DNA of 58,981 nt from an uncultured Pelagibacteraceae bacterium (GTDB taxonomy: Bacteria; Pseudomonadota; Alphaproteobacteria; Pelagibacterales; Pelagibacteraceae), in assembly GCA_902624585.1 (NCBI GenBank), contig CACNXU010000002.1, positions 1-58,981 on the forward strand, given 5' to 3'. A program made the translations under genes and the position numbers. The notes beneath the pieces are model-generated. The model ran no database searches, had not been told where the DNA came from, and was given only the letters and a program-made list of their open reading frames with translations. Position 1 is the first letter of the stretch; each line of letters begins with the position of its first letter. This document shows positions 36,656-45,472 of this stretch, piece after piece.

Positions 36656-38388
36656 TACATTTTATCTGGTGAATCTACGCCAACTATATCCATTCCTGAT
36701 TTTACAACGTTAGATATTGCTTTTAAAAAAATTAATTTATCTGCAGAAACTGTTTTTTGATCATTAATAAATCTTTTTTCTGGGTTTTGTTTACCAAGAT
36801 TCCAATACGAGTGAAATTCTGAGGCAAGTTCATATAAATAAACAGGTATTCTATGTGGTTCTAATTTTGAACTAGCAGCATCGATACATTTTGGCCATTC
36901 TGAAATCTTTTTTAAAATTTTGATCTCGTCATTTGAATATTCAAAACTAAAATCATCTAATTCAATCTTTGAATTTAAATCTTTATCAATATGTCTAAAG
37001 ACAGATGAAATTCTAGCATAGCAATATTGAACATAGTATAATGGATTATCTTTAGATTTTTCTTTTACAGCATCAAAATCAAAATCTAATTCCACATCAC
37101 TACTTCTGTTAAGCATTATAAATCTGGTTGCATCTTTTCCTACTTCTTTAATTAGATCATCAACTGTTATGTAATCACCTTTTCTTTTAGACATCTTAAA
37201 TGGTTTGTTATCTTTAATAAGTTTAACAAGCTGACTAATTTTACATATTAATTTATCTTTTTTTCCTGACAAAGCCTCAACTGAAGATGAAATTCTTTTG
37301 ATATAACCGGCATGGTCTGCACCAAGAATATTTATTAAATAATCAAATTTACGGTCAACTTTGTTTTTATGATAAGCAACATCACTTGCAAAATAAGTCC
37401 ATGCCCCATCTGATTTTTGCAATACTCTATCTTTATCATCACCAAAATCAGTAGATTTAAAAAGTAACTGTTCTCGTTCTACCCAGTTTTTATCCTCTTC
37501 TCCAGCTGGAGCTTTAATTTTTCCTTTATATACAAATTTATTTTTTTCTAAAAATTTTATTACACTTTCTACTTCTTTGTTTAAAACAATGCTTTTTTCA
37601 CTAACAAAATTATCGTGGTTAATTCCTAAACTCTTAAGGTTTTTTTTAATTAAAAGCAGAGCTTGTTCTATAGATAAAGCTGTTAAATTATCGCTTATTT
37701 GATCATAATTATCAAAATTTAGATCTGAATTATCTGAAACTATATTTTTTGCAAAATCGATTAAATAATCTCCTGGATACAAATCAGGATTATCTTGAGG
37801 AAAAGTTTCGTTAAACTTTAATTCTCTAATCCTGAAATATACAGACTTTGTAAAATTTATAATTTGATTACCATAATCATTTACATAATACTCTTTTGTA
37901 ACTTTGTGTTTATTAAATATTAACACATTGGATATAACATCGCCTAAAATAGCTCCTCTACAGTGACCAACATGCAAAGGTCCTGTTGGGTTGGCTGATA
38001 CAAATTCAACTAAATAATTATTTTTTTTCTCTTTCTCATTAATTCCAAATTTTTCAGCGTTATCAATAATTTCTTTAATAAAGTTTGACCAAAAAGATGG
38101 CTTAAATTTGATGTTTATGAAACCAGGTTTAGCAACGGATATATTGTCTATTAGATTATCGCTATTTTTTATTTCAGGTGCAAGTTTTTCTGCCAATACT
38201 ATTGGTGAGGTTTTATTTAGTTTAGATAAAACCATTGCAACATTAGTTGAAATATCACAATCAAATTTTGAAGGTGGTATTTCTGCATTAATACCATTGA
38301 AACTTTCTGGAACAATGAGTTGATTTTTTTTACTAAGCTCTACAATAATAGATTTAATTTTATCTAAATATAATTCAAAAATGTTCAT
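36655..38388 (-). CDS. argS: Arginine--tRNA ligase
   Basis: The 577-residue class I synthetase has 'GPLHVGHCRGAI' (HIGH motif) and 'KMSKRKGDY' (KMSKS motif), plus an N-terminal arginyl-specific domain and C-terminal helical anticodon-binding domain. It overlaps the dGTPase-like gene by 4 nt. Confidence 0.97.
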   Translation of the reverse strand: MNIFELYLDKIKSIIVELSKKNQLIVPESFNGINAEIPPSKFDCDISTNVAMVLSKLNKTSPIVLAEKLAPEIKNSDNLIDNISVAKPGFINIKFKPSFWSNFIKEIIDNAEKFGINEKEKKNNYLVEFVSANPTGPLHVGHCRGAILGDVISNVLIFNKHKVTKEYYVNDYGNQIINFTKSVYFRIRELKFNETFPQDNPDLYPGDYLIDFAKNIVSDNSDLNFDNYDQISDNLTALSIEQALLLIKKNLKSLGINHDNFVSEKSIVLNKEVESVIKFLEKNKFVYKGKIKAPAGEEDKNWVEREQLLFKSTDFGDDKDRVLQKSDGAWTYFASDVAYHKNKVDRKFDYLINILGADHAGYIKRISSSVEALSGKKDKLICKISQLVKLIKDNKPFKMSKRKGDYITVDDLIKEVGKDATRFIMLNRSSDVELDFDFDAVKEKSKDNPLYYVQYCYARISSVFRHIDKDLNSKIELDDFSFEYSNDEIKILKKISEWPKCIDAASSKLEPHRIPVYLYELASEFHSYWNLGKQNPEKRFINDQKTVSADKLIFLKAISNVVKSGMDIVGVDSPDKM

Positions 38389-39503
38389 TTATTATCGTTA
38401 TAAAGGTTAATTGCATACCTATCAGTCATACCAGATATAAAATCTGAAATAGCTCTATATTTGTCTTTAGTCAATTGCTCTTTAGTTAGAAATTTTCTAG
38501 GATTTGATTTAATTATTTTAAATAATTTCTTAATTATCATTTTACCTCTTTGATTCTTATCAAGTACCGATTTATTGTCATACATTCTATGTCTTAAAAA
38601 TGATCTGATTTCTTGTTCTGAATTTTGTATTTTATCTGAAAAAGAAACTATTAATTGATTTGATTTTGACACATCTTTTAATGATTTAATTTTGAATTTT
38701 TTAATATTTTTTTCTGTACTACTTAGTAAATCTCTAATCATAATATCTATTGAATCTCTGATAATTTGATAAATAGCAATTTTATAATTTTTTTTATTAA
38801 TTTTTTTTTTATATTTTTGATAAATGTTTTTAAAAAAATCTAATTCAACTAATTCCTCAAGTTTAAATAAGTTAGCTTTAATTCCATCCTGAATATCATG
38901 ATTATTATATGCAATATCATCTGATATAGCTGAAATTTGAGCTTCTAATGATGGATAGGTATTAAAATTAATTTTATTTTTGAAAACTTTTAAACCAATC
39001 AGTTTGTTGATCATACTTAGATCATCTGCTGGTCCGTTATGTTTTAAAAGTCCTTCTAAAGTTTCAAGTGTTAAATTTAGTCCAGCAAATTTGAAATATT
39101 TGTTTTCTAAAAACATGACGATTCTGAGTGTTTGAAGATTATGATCGAAACCACCATAATCTTGCATACATTCATCTAGCGCATCCTCTCCTGCATGTCC
39201 AAAAGGAGTATGACCTAAATCATGAGCAAGACTTAAGGTTTCTGCTAAATCTTCATTTAATTTAAGGTATTTTGCAATTGACCTTGCTATTTGAGCAACT
39301 TCAATTGAGTGAGTGATCCTTGTTCTAAAATGATCCCCTTCTGTATTAACAAATACCTGGGTTTTATGCTTTAATCTTCTAAATGATGCACTATGAATTA
39401 TACGATCTCTGTCACGTTGAAAAGGAGATCTATATTTTGAATTATCTTCTTTATTAAGTCTCCCCTTACTTTTAAATACGCCTAACAAAGTGTCTTTTTT
39501 CAT
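38385..39503 (-). CDS. dgt: dGTPase-like HD-domain protein
   Basis: The 372-residue protein has 'RDRIIHSASFRRLKHKTQVF', the HD metal site 'THSIEVAQIAR ... SLAHDLGHTPFGHAGE', and 'YNNHDIQDGIKA'. These identify the deoxyguanosinetriphosphate triphosphohydrolase-like family, which converts dGTP to deoxyguanosine plus triphosphate. It heads the argS transcript and is divergent from the erpA-like gene. Confidence 0.92.
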   Translation of the reverse strand: MKKDTLLGVFKSKGRLNKEDNSKYRSPFQRDRDRIIHSASFRRLKHKTQVFVNTEGDHFRTRITHSIEVAQIARSIAKYLKLNEDLAETLSLAHDLGHTPFGHAGEDALDECMQDYGGFDHNLQTLRIVMFLENKYFKFAGLNLTLETLEGLLKHNGPADDLSMINKLIGLKVFKNKINFNTYPSLEAQISAISDDIAYNNHDIQDGIKANLFKLEELVELDFFKNIYQKYKKKINKKNYKIAIYQIIRDSIDIMIRDLLSSTEKNIKKFKIKSLKDVSKSNQLIVSFSDKIQNSEQEIRSFLRHRMYDNKSVLDKNQRGKMIIKKLFKIIKSNPRKFLTKEQLTKDKYRAISDFISGMTDRYAINLYNDNK

Positions 39504-39553
39504 CCTTTAATTTAAATAATTAAGTATTATATTAGTAATATCAGTGTTCAGAC

Positions 39554-39871
39554 ATGATTAAAGAAATTAAATTTACGGATAAAGCTTTAAAACAAATAGA
39601 TAATTTGTTGGCAAAAAAAGACAAAGGATCATTCTTCAGAATCGCTATTAAAGGTGGAGGATGCTCTGGTTTTCAATATGAATTTACTTTTGATAAATCA
39701 AAACAAGATGATGATTTAAATTATCAAAATATTTTAATTGATAAAACCTCAGCTGATTTACTTAAAGGATCTGAGGTTGATTATGTTTCTGAACTTATAG
39801 GTGAACAATTTAAAATTTCCAATCCACAAACCAAATCTTCATGTGGTTGTGGAGTTTCTTTCTCTCTTTAA
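39554..39871 (+). CDS. erpA: A-type iron-sulfur carrier (ErpA/IscA family)
   Basis: The 105-residue HesB-domain protein has 'GGGCSGFQYEF' and the C-terminal 'SSCGCGVSF', giving the three conserved cysteines that bind the Fe-S cluster. ErpA is a better guess than IscA because the gene is not in an isc cluster, but subtype is not settled. Its stop overlaps the next start (TAATG). Confidence 0.88.
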   Translation: MIKEIKFTDKALKQIDNLLAKKDKGSFFRIAIKGGGCSGFQYEFTFDKSKQDDDLNYQNILIDKTSADLLKGSEVDYVSELIGEQFKISNPQTKSSCGCGVSFSL

Positions 39872-40647
39872 TGCTCATTTCATCTTGGAATGTAAACTCG
39901 GTACGAGCAAGAATTGAAAATATTAAAAGCTATTTATTAAAATATAAGCCAGATATTTTAATGATGCAGGAAATCAAAACTGAAGATGTAAATTTCCCAT
40001 ATGATGATTTTTCATCAATGGACTATGAAAGTCATGTGTTTGGTCAAAAAAGTTATAATGGTGTGGCAATCATCTCAAAAATTAAATTAAAAAATATCAA
40101 AACGGATTTGATTAAGGATAAGTTAAAACAATCAAGAATAATTTCAGCAGAATTAGAATATAAGAAAAAAAATATACAATTGATTAATATTTATACACCA
40201 AATGGTAATCCAGTTGATACAGAAAAATATGATTATAAAAAAAATTGGCTTGATCAATTAATAAAGCAATTAAAAACTTTATCTAAAAAAAATTCAAAAA
40301 TTATTTTAGCAGGCGATTTCAATATAATCCCTTCAGCTGAGGATGTTTACAATGTTAAAAGTTTTGAAGACGATGCTTTATACAGACTTGAAATAAGAAA
40401 AAAATTTAGAGAAATGATTAATCTTGGTTTTAATGATGTCTACAGGCATTTTCATGAGGATAAAGAAGGATATACATTTTGGGATTACATGAGAGGTGCT
40501 TGGCAAAAAAATAATGGCATGCGTATTGATCATTTTTTAGTGTCAAACTCAATAATTGATCAAATTAAAGATATTAATATTAATAAAGATCCACGTGGTA
40601 GAGAAAAACCCTCTGATCATACACCTATTGAGATTAATTTAGCTTAA
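39871..40647 (+). CDS. xth: Exodeoxyribonuclease III
   Basis: The AP endonuclease family protein begins 'MLISSWNVNSVRARIENI', with 'MMQEIKTED', 'GDFNIIPSAEDV' and the terminal 'PSDHTPIEI' catalytic His. I start at 39871, inside the erpA stop; an upstream in-frame ATG at 39841 would add ten residues that precede the family's usual start and overlap erpA. It processes abasic sites in base excision repair. Its end overlaps the convergent Ldh2-family gene by 9 nt. Confidence 0.95.
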   Translation: MLISSWNVNSVRARIENIKSYLLKYKPDILMMQEIKTEDVNFPYDDFSSMDYESHVFGQKSYNGVAIISKIKLKNIKTDLIKDKLKQSRIISAELEYKKKNIQLINIYTPNGNPVDTEKYDYKKNWLDQLIKQLKTLSKKNSKIILAGDFNIIPSAEDVYNVKSFEDDALYRLEIRKKFREMINLGFNDVYRHFHEDKEGYTFWDYMRGAWQKNNGMRIDHFLVSNSIIDQIKDININKDPRGREKPSDHTPIEINLA

Positions 40648-41637
40648 AGATTTAATTTTATTTACTAATTCTTCGTTAATATTTCTTGGGCCAGTATCCA
40701 TTCTATTCTTATGACGTCTTTCTCCAGGTAATCTTACTTCGCCCATTGATTTCATTTTTTCAAAAAATTCTTCTGCATGTTTTTGCCAATTAGTACCTGA
40801 TGTTTTATCTGGATTAATGGCTAGTATGAATTCACCACCACTTGGAGGACCACCATCATTATTATCTTTAGCAGCAGTTTCAAAACTAAAATTATCTCCA
40901 ACTAGTGCTCCTGCTAATAACTCTACCATCATTGCAATTGCAGATCCTTTATAACCACCAAAGGGTAACAAAACTCCGCCGTCAGCAATTTCTGCTGGAT
41001 CTGTTGTTTCTTTACCATCTTTAGTTAAACCAGTTCCAAGTGGAACTTTGTGCCCTTCTCTTTTAGCGACTTGAACTTCACCCATGGCCATTGAAGCAGT
41101 TGCCATATCATAAACAACGGGTGTTTTACCTGGACGTGGCCAAGCAAATGAAATTGGGTTTGTTCCAAATAATGGTTTTATAGCACCAGCAGGTGCTACA
41201 GCAGGCTTATAAGATGTACAAGCAAATGCTACCAAACCCTCATCTGCTAACTTTTCTGTTTCAGGCCACATAGCAGCCATATGATGTGAATTATTAATTG
41301 CTAATACCGCAACACCATTTTCTTTTGCAGCCATTGCTAATTCAGGCAATCCTTTATTTAATACAACAGGTGCTAAACAATTATTTCCTTCGACTTTAAT
41401 TACAGATGAAGATATTTTTTTTACTTCAGGTTTCCCTTTTCCATTTATCTTTCCACTTTTAAGTCCTGTCACATATGCTGGTAATCTAAACAAACCATGT
41501 GATACCGAACCATCTCTTTCAGCATTTCTAATTAAGTCTGATAAAATTGATGCTGTTTCATCATCACAACCATTTGCCAAAAGTGTTTTTTTAGATAGTT
41601 CAAATATTTCGTCTAAGGTTAATGAAACTGTACTCAT
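40639..41637 (-). CDS. Ldh2-family malate/L-lactate-type dehydrogenase
   Basis: The 332-residue protein has 'HGLFRLPAYVTGLKSGKING', 'NNSHHMAAMWPETEKLA', 'FGTNPISFAWPRP' and 'YKGSAIAMMVELLAGAL', the signature of the Ldh2/MDG NAD(P)H 2-oxoacid reductase family. Substrate is unclear: delta1-piperideine/pyrroline-2-carboxylate, sulfolactate or malate are all possible. It is coupled to zur by TAATG, an unusual partner for a zinc operon. Confidence 0.88.
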   Translation of the reverse strand: MSTVSLTLDEIFELSKKTLLANGCDDETASILSDLIRNAERDGSVSHGLFRLPAYVTGLKSGKINGKGKPEVKKISSSVIKVEGNNCLAPVVLNKGLPELAMAAKENGVAVLAINNSHHMAAMWPETEKLADEGLVAFACTSYKPAVAPAGAIKPLFGTNPISFAWPRPGKTPVVYDMATASMAMGEVQVAKREGHKVPLGTGLTKDGKETTDPAEIADGGVLLPFGGYKGSAIAMMVELLAGALVGDNFSFETAAKDNNDGGPPSGGEFILAINPDKTSGTNWQKHAEEFFEKMKSMGEVRLPGERRHKNRMDTGPRNINEELVNKIKSLS

Positions 41638-42035
41638 TATTTTGATTTACATTTTTTACATAAACCAAAAAATTCTAAATTATATTTGCTATATTTCATT
41701 CCTGAACTGTCTGAAAAATTAGATAAATATTTTGAAAGTTTTGAATTACTTATTTCGGATACATTTTCACAACTTTCACAAATTGAAAATACAGTAGCTT
41801 TTGAGACCTGACAGCTAGAATTTTGACAAGCAATAAAAGCATTTCTACTCTCAATCTTATGAATTTTTCCAATTTCAACTAACTTATCTAGTGCTCTATA
41901 AACTTGCAGTGGTGCTTTAATTCCTTTTTTTTGAACATTAAATAAAATTGAATAAGCTTTCATTGGTCCACGAGATTTATCAATAAGATCAAAAATAATT
42001 TTTTGATTTTTAGAAAGATTATGTTCTTTTTGCAT
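41637..42035 (-). CDS. zur: Zinc uptake regulator Zur (Fur family)
   Basis: The 132-residue Fur-family repressor has a winged helix with 'APLQVYRALDKLVEIGKIHKIE' and paired CxxC motifs (CESC; CKKC) for the structural zinc. Operon position with znuCB and tandem palindromes upstream point to zinc rather than iron. Confidence 0.93.
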   Translation of the reverse strand: MQKEHNLSKNQKIIFDLIDKSRGPMKAYSILFNVQKKGIKAPLQVYRALDKLVEIGKIHKIESRNAFIACQNSSCQVSKATVFSICESCENVSEISNSKLSKYLSNFSDSSGMKYSKYNLEFFGLCKKCKSK

Positions 42036-42059
42036 TTTTAAATTCTTATCAATATGTTA

Positions 42060-42863
42060 TCAGTTTTTCAATTTAATCGATTGTTTTATGTTAAGTAAAG
42101 ATAATATAAATAATATTAAAGCTGCCATTATTATTGAAGGCCCAGATGATGTATTAAATTCTAATGAAGAAAACAAACCTAATAAAACAGATAAAAGACC
42201 ACCAATTATTGAGAATAATACCATCTTTTGTGGACTGTCTGATAAGTTTCTAGCCATAGCAGCAGGTATAATCAGCATTCCTGTGATTAATAATAGTCCA
42301 ACCATTTTAATTGATATGGCTATTACAGCAGCCATAAGAATTGTAAAAATAGCTTTTGCTCTATCAGGGTTTAAACCTTCTGCTTCAGCTAATTCATAAT
42401 TAACTGTAGATGCAAACAATGGTTTCCAAATAAATTTTAGAACTAATAAAATTAATGCTCCTCCTGTCCAGATAATTAACAAATCATCAGTTGTAACAGC
42501 TAAAATATCCCCAAATAATAGACCCATAATATCAAAACGGATAAATGTTAAAAAACCTATAACCACTAGTCCAACAGCTAAAGAAGAATGTGCTAAAAGA
42601 CCAAGCAAAGCATCTCCTGGTAAATTAGTTTTTTTTTGTAACTGAATTAATATTAAGGCAACTACAGATGAAATTAAAAATACAGATAATGCAATATTAA
42701 TTTCAAATGAGTACGCTATTGTTACTCCTAATAAAGCTGAATGCGATAATGTATCACCAAAATAAGATAACCTTCTCCACACAACAAAACAACCAAGTGG
42801 TCCTGTTACTAAAGCAATACCTAGACCTGCAATTAACGCTCTTATAAAAAAATCATCAAACAT
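42060..42863 (-). CDS. znuB: Zinc ABC transporter permease ZnuB
   Basis: The 267-residue ABC-3 permease has about eight transmembrane helices and conserved 'GPLGCFVVWRRLSYFGDTLSHSALLGV'. It forms the inner-membrane channel for zinc. It begins 1 nt after znuC ends. Confidence 0.96.
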   Translation of the reverse strand: MFDDFFIRALIAGLGIALVTGPLGCFVVWRRLSYFGDTLSHSALLGVTIAYSFEINIALSVFLISSVVALILIQLQKKTNLPGDALLGLLAHSSLAVGLVVIGFLTFIRFDIMGLLFGDILAVTTDDLLIIWTGGALILLVLKFIWKPLFASTVNYELAEAEGLNPDRAKAIFTILMAAVIAISIKMVGLLLITGMLIIPAAMARNLSDSPQKMVLFSIIGGLLSVLLGLFSSLEFNTSSGPSIIMAALILFILSLLNIKQSIKLKN

Positions 42864-42864
42864 A

Positions 42865-43611
42865 TTAATTCTTCTTTATTTCACCTTTGTCTGAATGAAC
42901 GTGATCATGTTTGTGTTCATATACGGAAAGAATTTGAGATGCTTGTTCACCAAATAAAGTTTTATATTCATTGTTTTTAGCGACATCCATCGGAGTGCCT
43001 GAACAACATACATGACCATTTAAACAAACAACATGATCTGTTGCGGTCATGACTGTATGTAAATCATGAGATATTAGTAAAATTCCACAATTTAGCGTGT
43101 CAGAGATTCTTTTAATTAATTCATATAAAGCAATCTCACCAGTGTAATCTACACCTTGAACTGGTTCATCAAGAACCAATAGTTCTGGTTTTTTGGAAAT
43201 TGCCCTTGCAATTAAAACTCTTTGAAATTCACCGCCTGACAAATTTCCTAAGTTTTTATTCTTAAGGTGTATAACTCCAGTTAAGTTAAGAGCTTCATCT
43301 ATTGCATCATCTTTAATATTTTCTGTTAAAAGCATAAAATCATGAACTCTAAGTGGAAGTGTCCAATCAATTAATATTTTTTGAGGAACATAACCAACCT
43401 TGTTTGTGTATTTCTCAACACTTCCTTCTATGTTTTTGTAAATTCCTAATGCAATTTTGGCTGTAGTACTTTTTCCAGAACCATTAGGTCCGATAAGGGT
43501 AACGATTTTTCCTTTTTCAACAGTTAAAGAAACACCTTCTACTAGCCATTTATCATTTTGTTTAAAACCAGCGTTATTTAATTTTACTAATGTACTATTT
43601 TTTAAACTCAT
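42865..43611 (-). CDS. znuC: Zinc ABC transporter ATP-binding protein ZnuC
   Basis: The 248-residue ABC ATPase has Walker A GPNGSGKST, signature LSGGEFQR and Walker B LLVLDEPVQGVD. The His-rich C-terminal tail (EHKHDHVH) is usual in zinc transporters. It heads the znuC-znuB-zur-Ldh2 operon, divergent from znuA. Confidence 0.96.
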   Translation of the reverse strand: MSLKNSTLVKLNNAGFKQNDKWLVEGVSLTVEKGKIVTLIGPNGSGKSTTAKIALGIYKNIEGSVEKYTNKVGYVPQKILIDWTLPLRVHDFMLLTENIKDDAIDEALNLTGVIHLKNKNLGNLSGGEFQRVLIARAISKKPELLVLDEPVQGVDYTGEIALYELIKRISDTLNCGILLISHDLHTVMTATDHVVCLNGHVCCSGTPMDVAKNNEYKTLFGEQASQILSVYEHKHDHVHSDKGEIKKN

Positions 43612-43630
43612 AAATTACTTGACTTGTAAA

Positions 43631-43663
43631 TGTTATATTATTACATAATGTTATATTATAACA
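43631..43663. promoter_or_regulatory. Tandem candidate Zur boxes between znuC and znuA
   Basis: Two 15-bp palindromes lie 18 bp apart: TGTTATATTATTACA (43631-43645, one mismatch) and TGTTATATTATAACA (43649-43663, perfect around its central T). They resemble the alphaproteobacterial Zur operator with TGTTATA half-sites. Their central position in the 71-nt divergent region would let Zur repress both transcripts when zinc is sufficient. Confidence 0.75.
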
Positions 43664-43682
43664 ACCAATTAAATTACTTATT

Positions 43683-44735
43683 ATGAAAAATATTAAAAAA
43701 ATACCACTTATATTCTCAATATTATCAATTCTAACATTCTTTACACCAGCAAACGCTGAAATAAAAGTAGTTGCTTCTATTAAACCAATTCATTCATTAG
43801 CCAGTTATTTGATGGACGGTATTGCTAAGCCTGATCTCATAGTTGATGGATATGCATCTCCGCACGGATTTGCAATGAAACCTTCCCATGCAAAAATGCT
43901 CCAAAATGCTGATCTAATATTTTGGGTAGGTGAAGATTTAGAAAATTTTTTAGAAAAACCACTAAGCTCAATTGCAAAAAAAGCAGAAAAAATTGAACTA
44001 ATGGAAACTAAAGGATTACAGGTATTAAAATTTAGAGAAAGAAATATTTTTGACGAACATGATCATGACGATCACGGACATGACGATCATGGTAAAAAAG
44101 AAGATGATCACGACGATCATGGACATGATGACCACGGTAAAAAGGAAGATGATCATGACCATGATGATCATGGTAAAAAAGAAGACGATCATGACGACCA
44201 CGGACATGACGATCATGATGGACATGCGCATGGTGAATTTGATCCACACATTTGGTTGGACCCAATTAATGCAAAAGCTATGTTAAATGAAATGGCTGAA
44301 CACCTAATTGAAAATGATCCAAAAAATGAAGCTAAATACAAAAGTAATTTAGCTAAAGCTTTGCAAGAAATCGATAAACTTACAATTGATGTAATGACAG
44401 ATTTAAGTAACAGTGTTTCTTCAATTGTATTCCATGATGCTTATCAATATTTTGAGGAAAGATTTAATGTTAAAGTATTAGGTGCATTTACTGTTAATAC
44501 AGATGTAATGCCTGGAGCTGAACAACTTGCTGAAATTAGAGAAATTATCGAGCATGATAAAGTTGCTTGTGTATTCTCAGAACCTCAGTTTAATCCTGAT
44601 ATTATAAATGCAGTTGCAAAAGATATGAAGATTAAAACTGGTGTTCTAGATCCATTAGGCGCAACATTAGACTCAGGTAAAGATCTATATTTCAATTTAA
44701 TTAGAAATATGTCCGCATCTTTCAAAGGCTGCTAA
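43683..44735 (+). CDS. znuA: Zinc ABC transporter substrate-binding protein ZnuA
   Basis: A signal peptide (1-25, ANA) precedes a cluster A-I binding protein. Likely zinc ligands are His61 (SPHGF), His189 (DPHIW), His251 (FHDAY) and a C-terminal acidic residue. Between the first two lies a His/Asp/Lys-rich loop (about 124-184) made of near-repeats of DDHGKKEDDHDDHGH that would collect zinc. It is transcribed divergently from znuCB-zur. Confidence 0.96.
   Translation: MKNIKKIPLIFSILSILTFFTPANAEIKVVASIKPIHSLASYLMDGIAKPDLIVDGYASPHGFAMKPSHAKMLQNADLIFWVGEDLENFLEKPLSSIAKKAEKIELMETKGLQVLKFRERNIFDEHDHDDHGHDDHGKKEDDHDDHGHDDHGKKEDDHDHDDHGKKEDDHDDHGHDDHDGHAHGEFDPHIWLDPINAKAMLNEMAEHLIENDPKNEAKYKSNLAKALQEIDKLTIDVMTDLSNSVSSIVFHDAYQYFEERFNVKVLGAFTVNTDVMPGAEQLAEIREIIEHDKVACVFSEPQFNPDIINAVAKDMKIKTGVLDPLGATLDSGKDLYFNLIRNMSASFKGC
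44058..44231 (+). repeat. Imperfect tandem repeat encoding the ZnuA His-rich loop
   Basis: Three to four near-copies of a roughly 45-nt unit built on GATGATCATG encode the HDDHGKKEDDH motif. Synonymous differences between copies (gatcac, gaccac, gatcat) show some age. Such repeats can gain or lose units by slippage. Confidence 0.8.
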
Positions 44736-44763
44736 TTTAAAGGAATAAAAATTAAGATTTTAG

Positions 44764-44814
44764 TTTCCTCTATAATTGTAATAAATTTGTAACATAAATT
44801 ACATATAGAGGAGA
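44764..44814 (+). promoter_or_regulatory. Hairpin enclosing the ribosome-binding site of the arsenic operon
   Basis: CCTCTATA (44767-44774) pairs with TATAGAGG (44804-44811), extended inward by TGTAAT/ATTACA with a 2-nt bulge and outward by TTT/AGA with one wobble. About 17 pairs close a 15-nt loop. The GAGGAG Shine-Dalgarno lies in the 3' arm, 3 nt before the ATG at 44817, so the RNA form would block translation. It could instead be a DNA operator. Confidence 0.5.
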
Positions 44815-44816
44815 CT

Positions 44817-45038
44817 ATGTTTATTAAAAAATATCTAAAATGGATTAGTACAGCTCTTGTTTTAACAGGAATATTGTTAACTAATTTAAATATCTACCCT
44901 GTCAATATTTACTTTCACGGATTAGGAGTTGTGGGTTGGACTATTGCAGGATTTATATCAAAAGATAAGGCTATATTAACTAACTTTGGATTACAAATAC
45001 CATTGTTTATAATTGGAATTTATAAAATTATTTTCTAA
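44817..45038 (+). CDS. Small two-helix membrane protein, first gene of arsenic operon
   Basis: The 73-residue protein has two or three hydrophobic helices (about 8-26, 31-50 and 55-73) and no family I recognise. A strong GAGGAG site precedes the ATG. Its stop overlaps the arsC start (TAATG), so it is co-translated with arsC and aquaglyceroporin and may assist arsenic transport (inference). Confidence 0.65.
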   Translation: MFIKKYLKWISTALVLTGILLTNLNIYPVNIYFHGLGVVGWTIAGFISKDKAILTNFGLQIPLFIIGIYKIIF

Positions 45039-45472
45039 TGAAAAATATATTATTCGTTTGTACAGGTAACTCAGCTAGAAGCATAATAGCTGAAAGCATT
45101 ATAAATAACGAATATTCAAATAAATTTAAAGCTTATAGTGCTGGAAGCAATCCAACAGGAAAAATTAATGAAAATATCAAATTATATCTTACTAAAATAA
45201 AAAATTTTAATCTTGAAAATTGTTCTTCAAAAAATTTTGATATATTTTTAAATAAGAAATTTAATATAGATCATGTAATAACAGTGTGTAATAACGCAAA
45301 TAAAGAAGTTTGCCCTGTATGGCCAAATAATAACCAAATTATTCATTGGGATATTGAAGATCCTGTATCAAAATTTCAAAATTCAAATGAAAAGCAGATA
45401 AACGAAATTATTAGTGAGACTTACGATATAATAAGTAAAAAAATAGAAATTCTGTTAGAAAATGAAAATTAA
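45038..45472 (+). CDS. arsC: Arsenate reductase, thioredoxin-coupled LMW-phosphatase type
   Basis: The 144-residue protein has the P-loop 'CTGNSARS' with Cys8, and Cys84 and Cys92 in 'TVCNNANKEVC', the three-cysteine relay of Staphylococcus-type ArsC. 'HWDIEDP' supplies the general-acid Asp. It reduces arsenate to arsenite. It overlaps the next gene by 11 nt. Confidence 0.92.
   Translation: MKNILFVCTGNSARSIIAESIINNEYSNKFKAYSAGSNPTGKINENIKLYLTKIKNFNLENCSSKNFDIFLNKKFNIDHVITVCNNANKEVCPVWPNNNQIIHWDIEDPVSKFQNSNEKQINEIISETYDIISKKIEILLENEN

Noticed and set aside
39841-39870. Earlier in-frame start for exonuclease III
   Set aside because: The added ten residues overlap erpA and precede the family's conserved N-terminus, whereas 39871 gives the usual start and a coupled TAATG.
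44025-44286. Overlapping Met/His-rich frames on both strands of znuA
   Set aside because: They are by-products of the His/Asp repeat and resemble no protein family.
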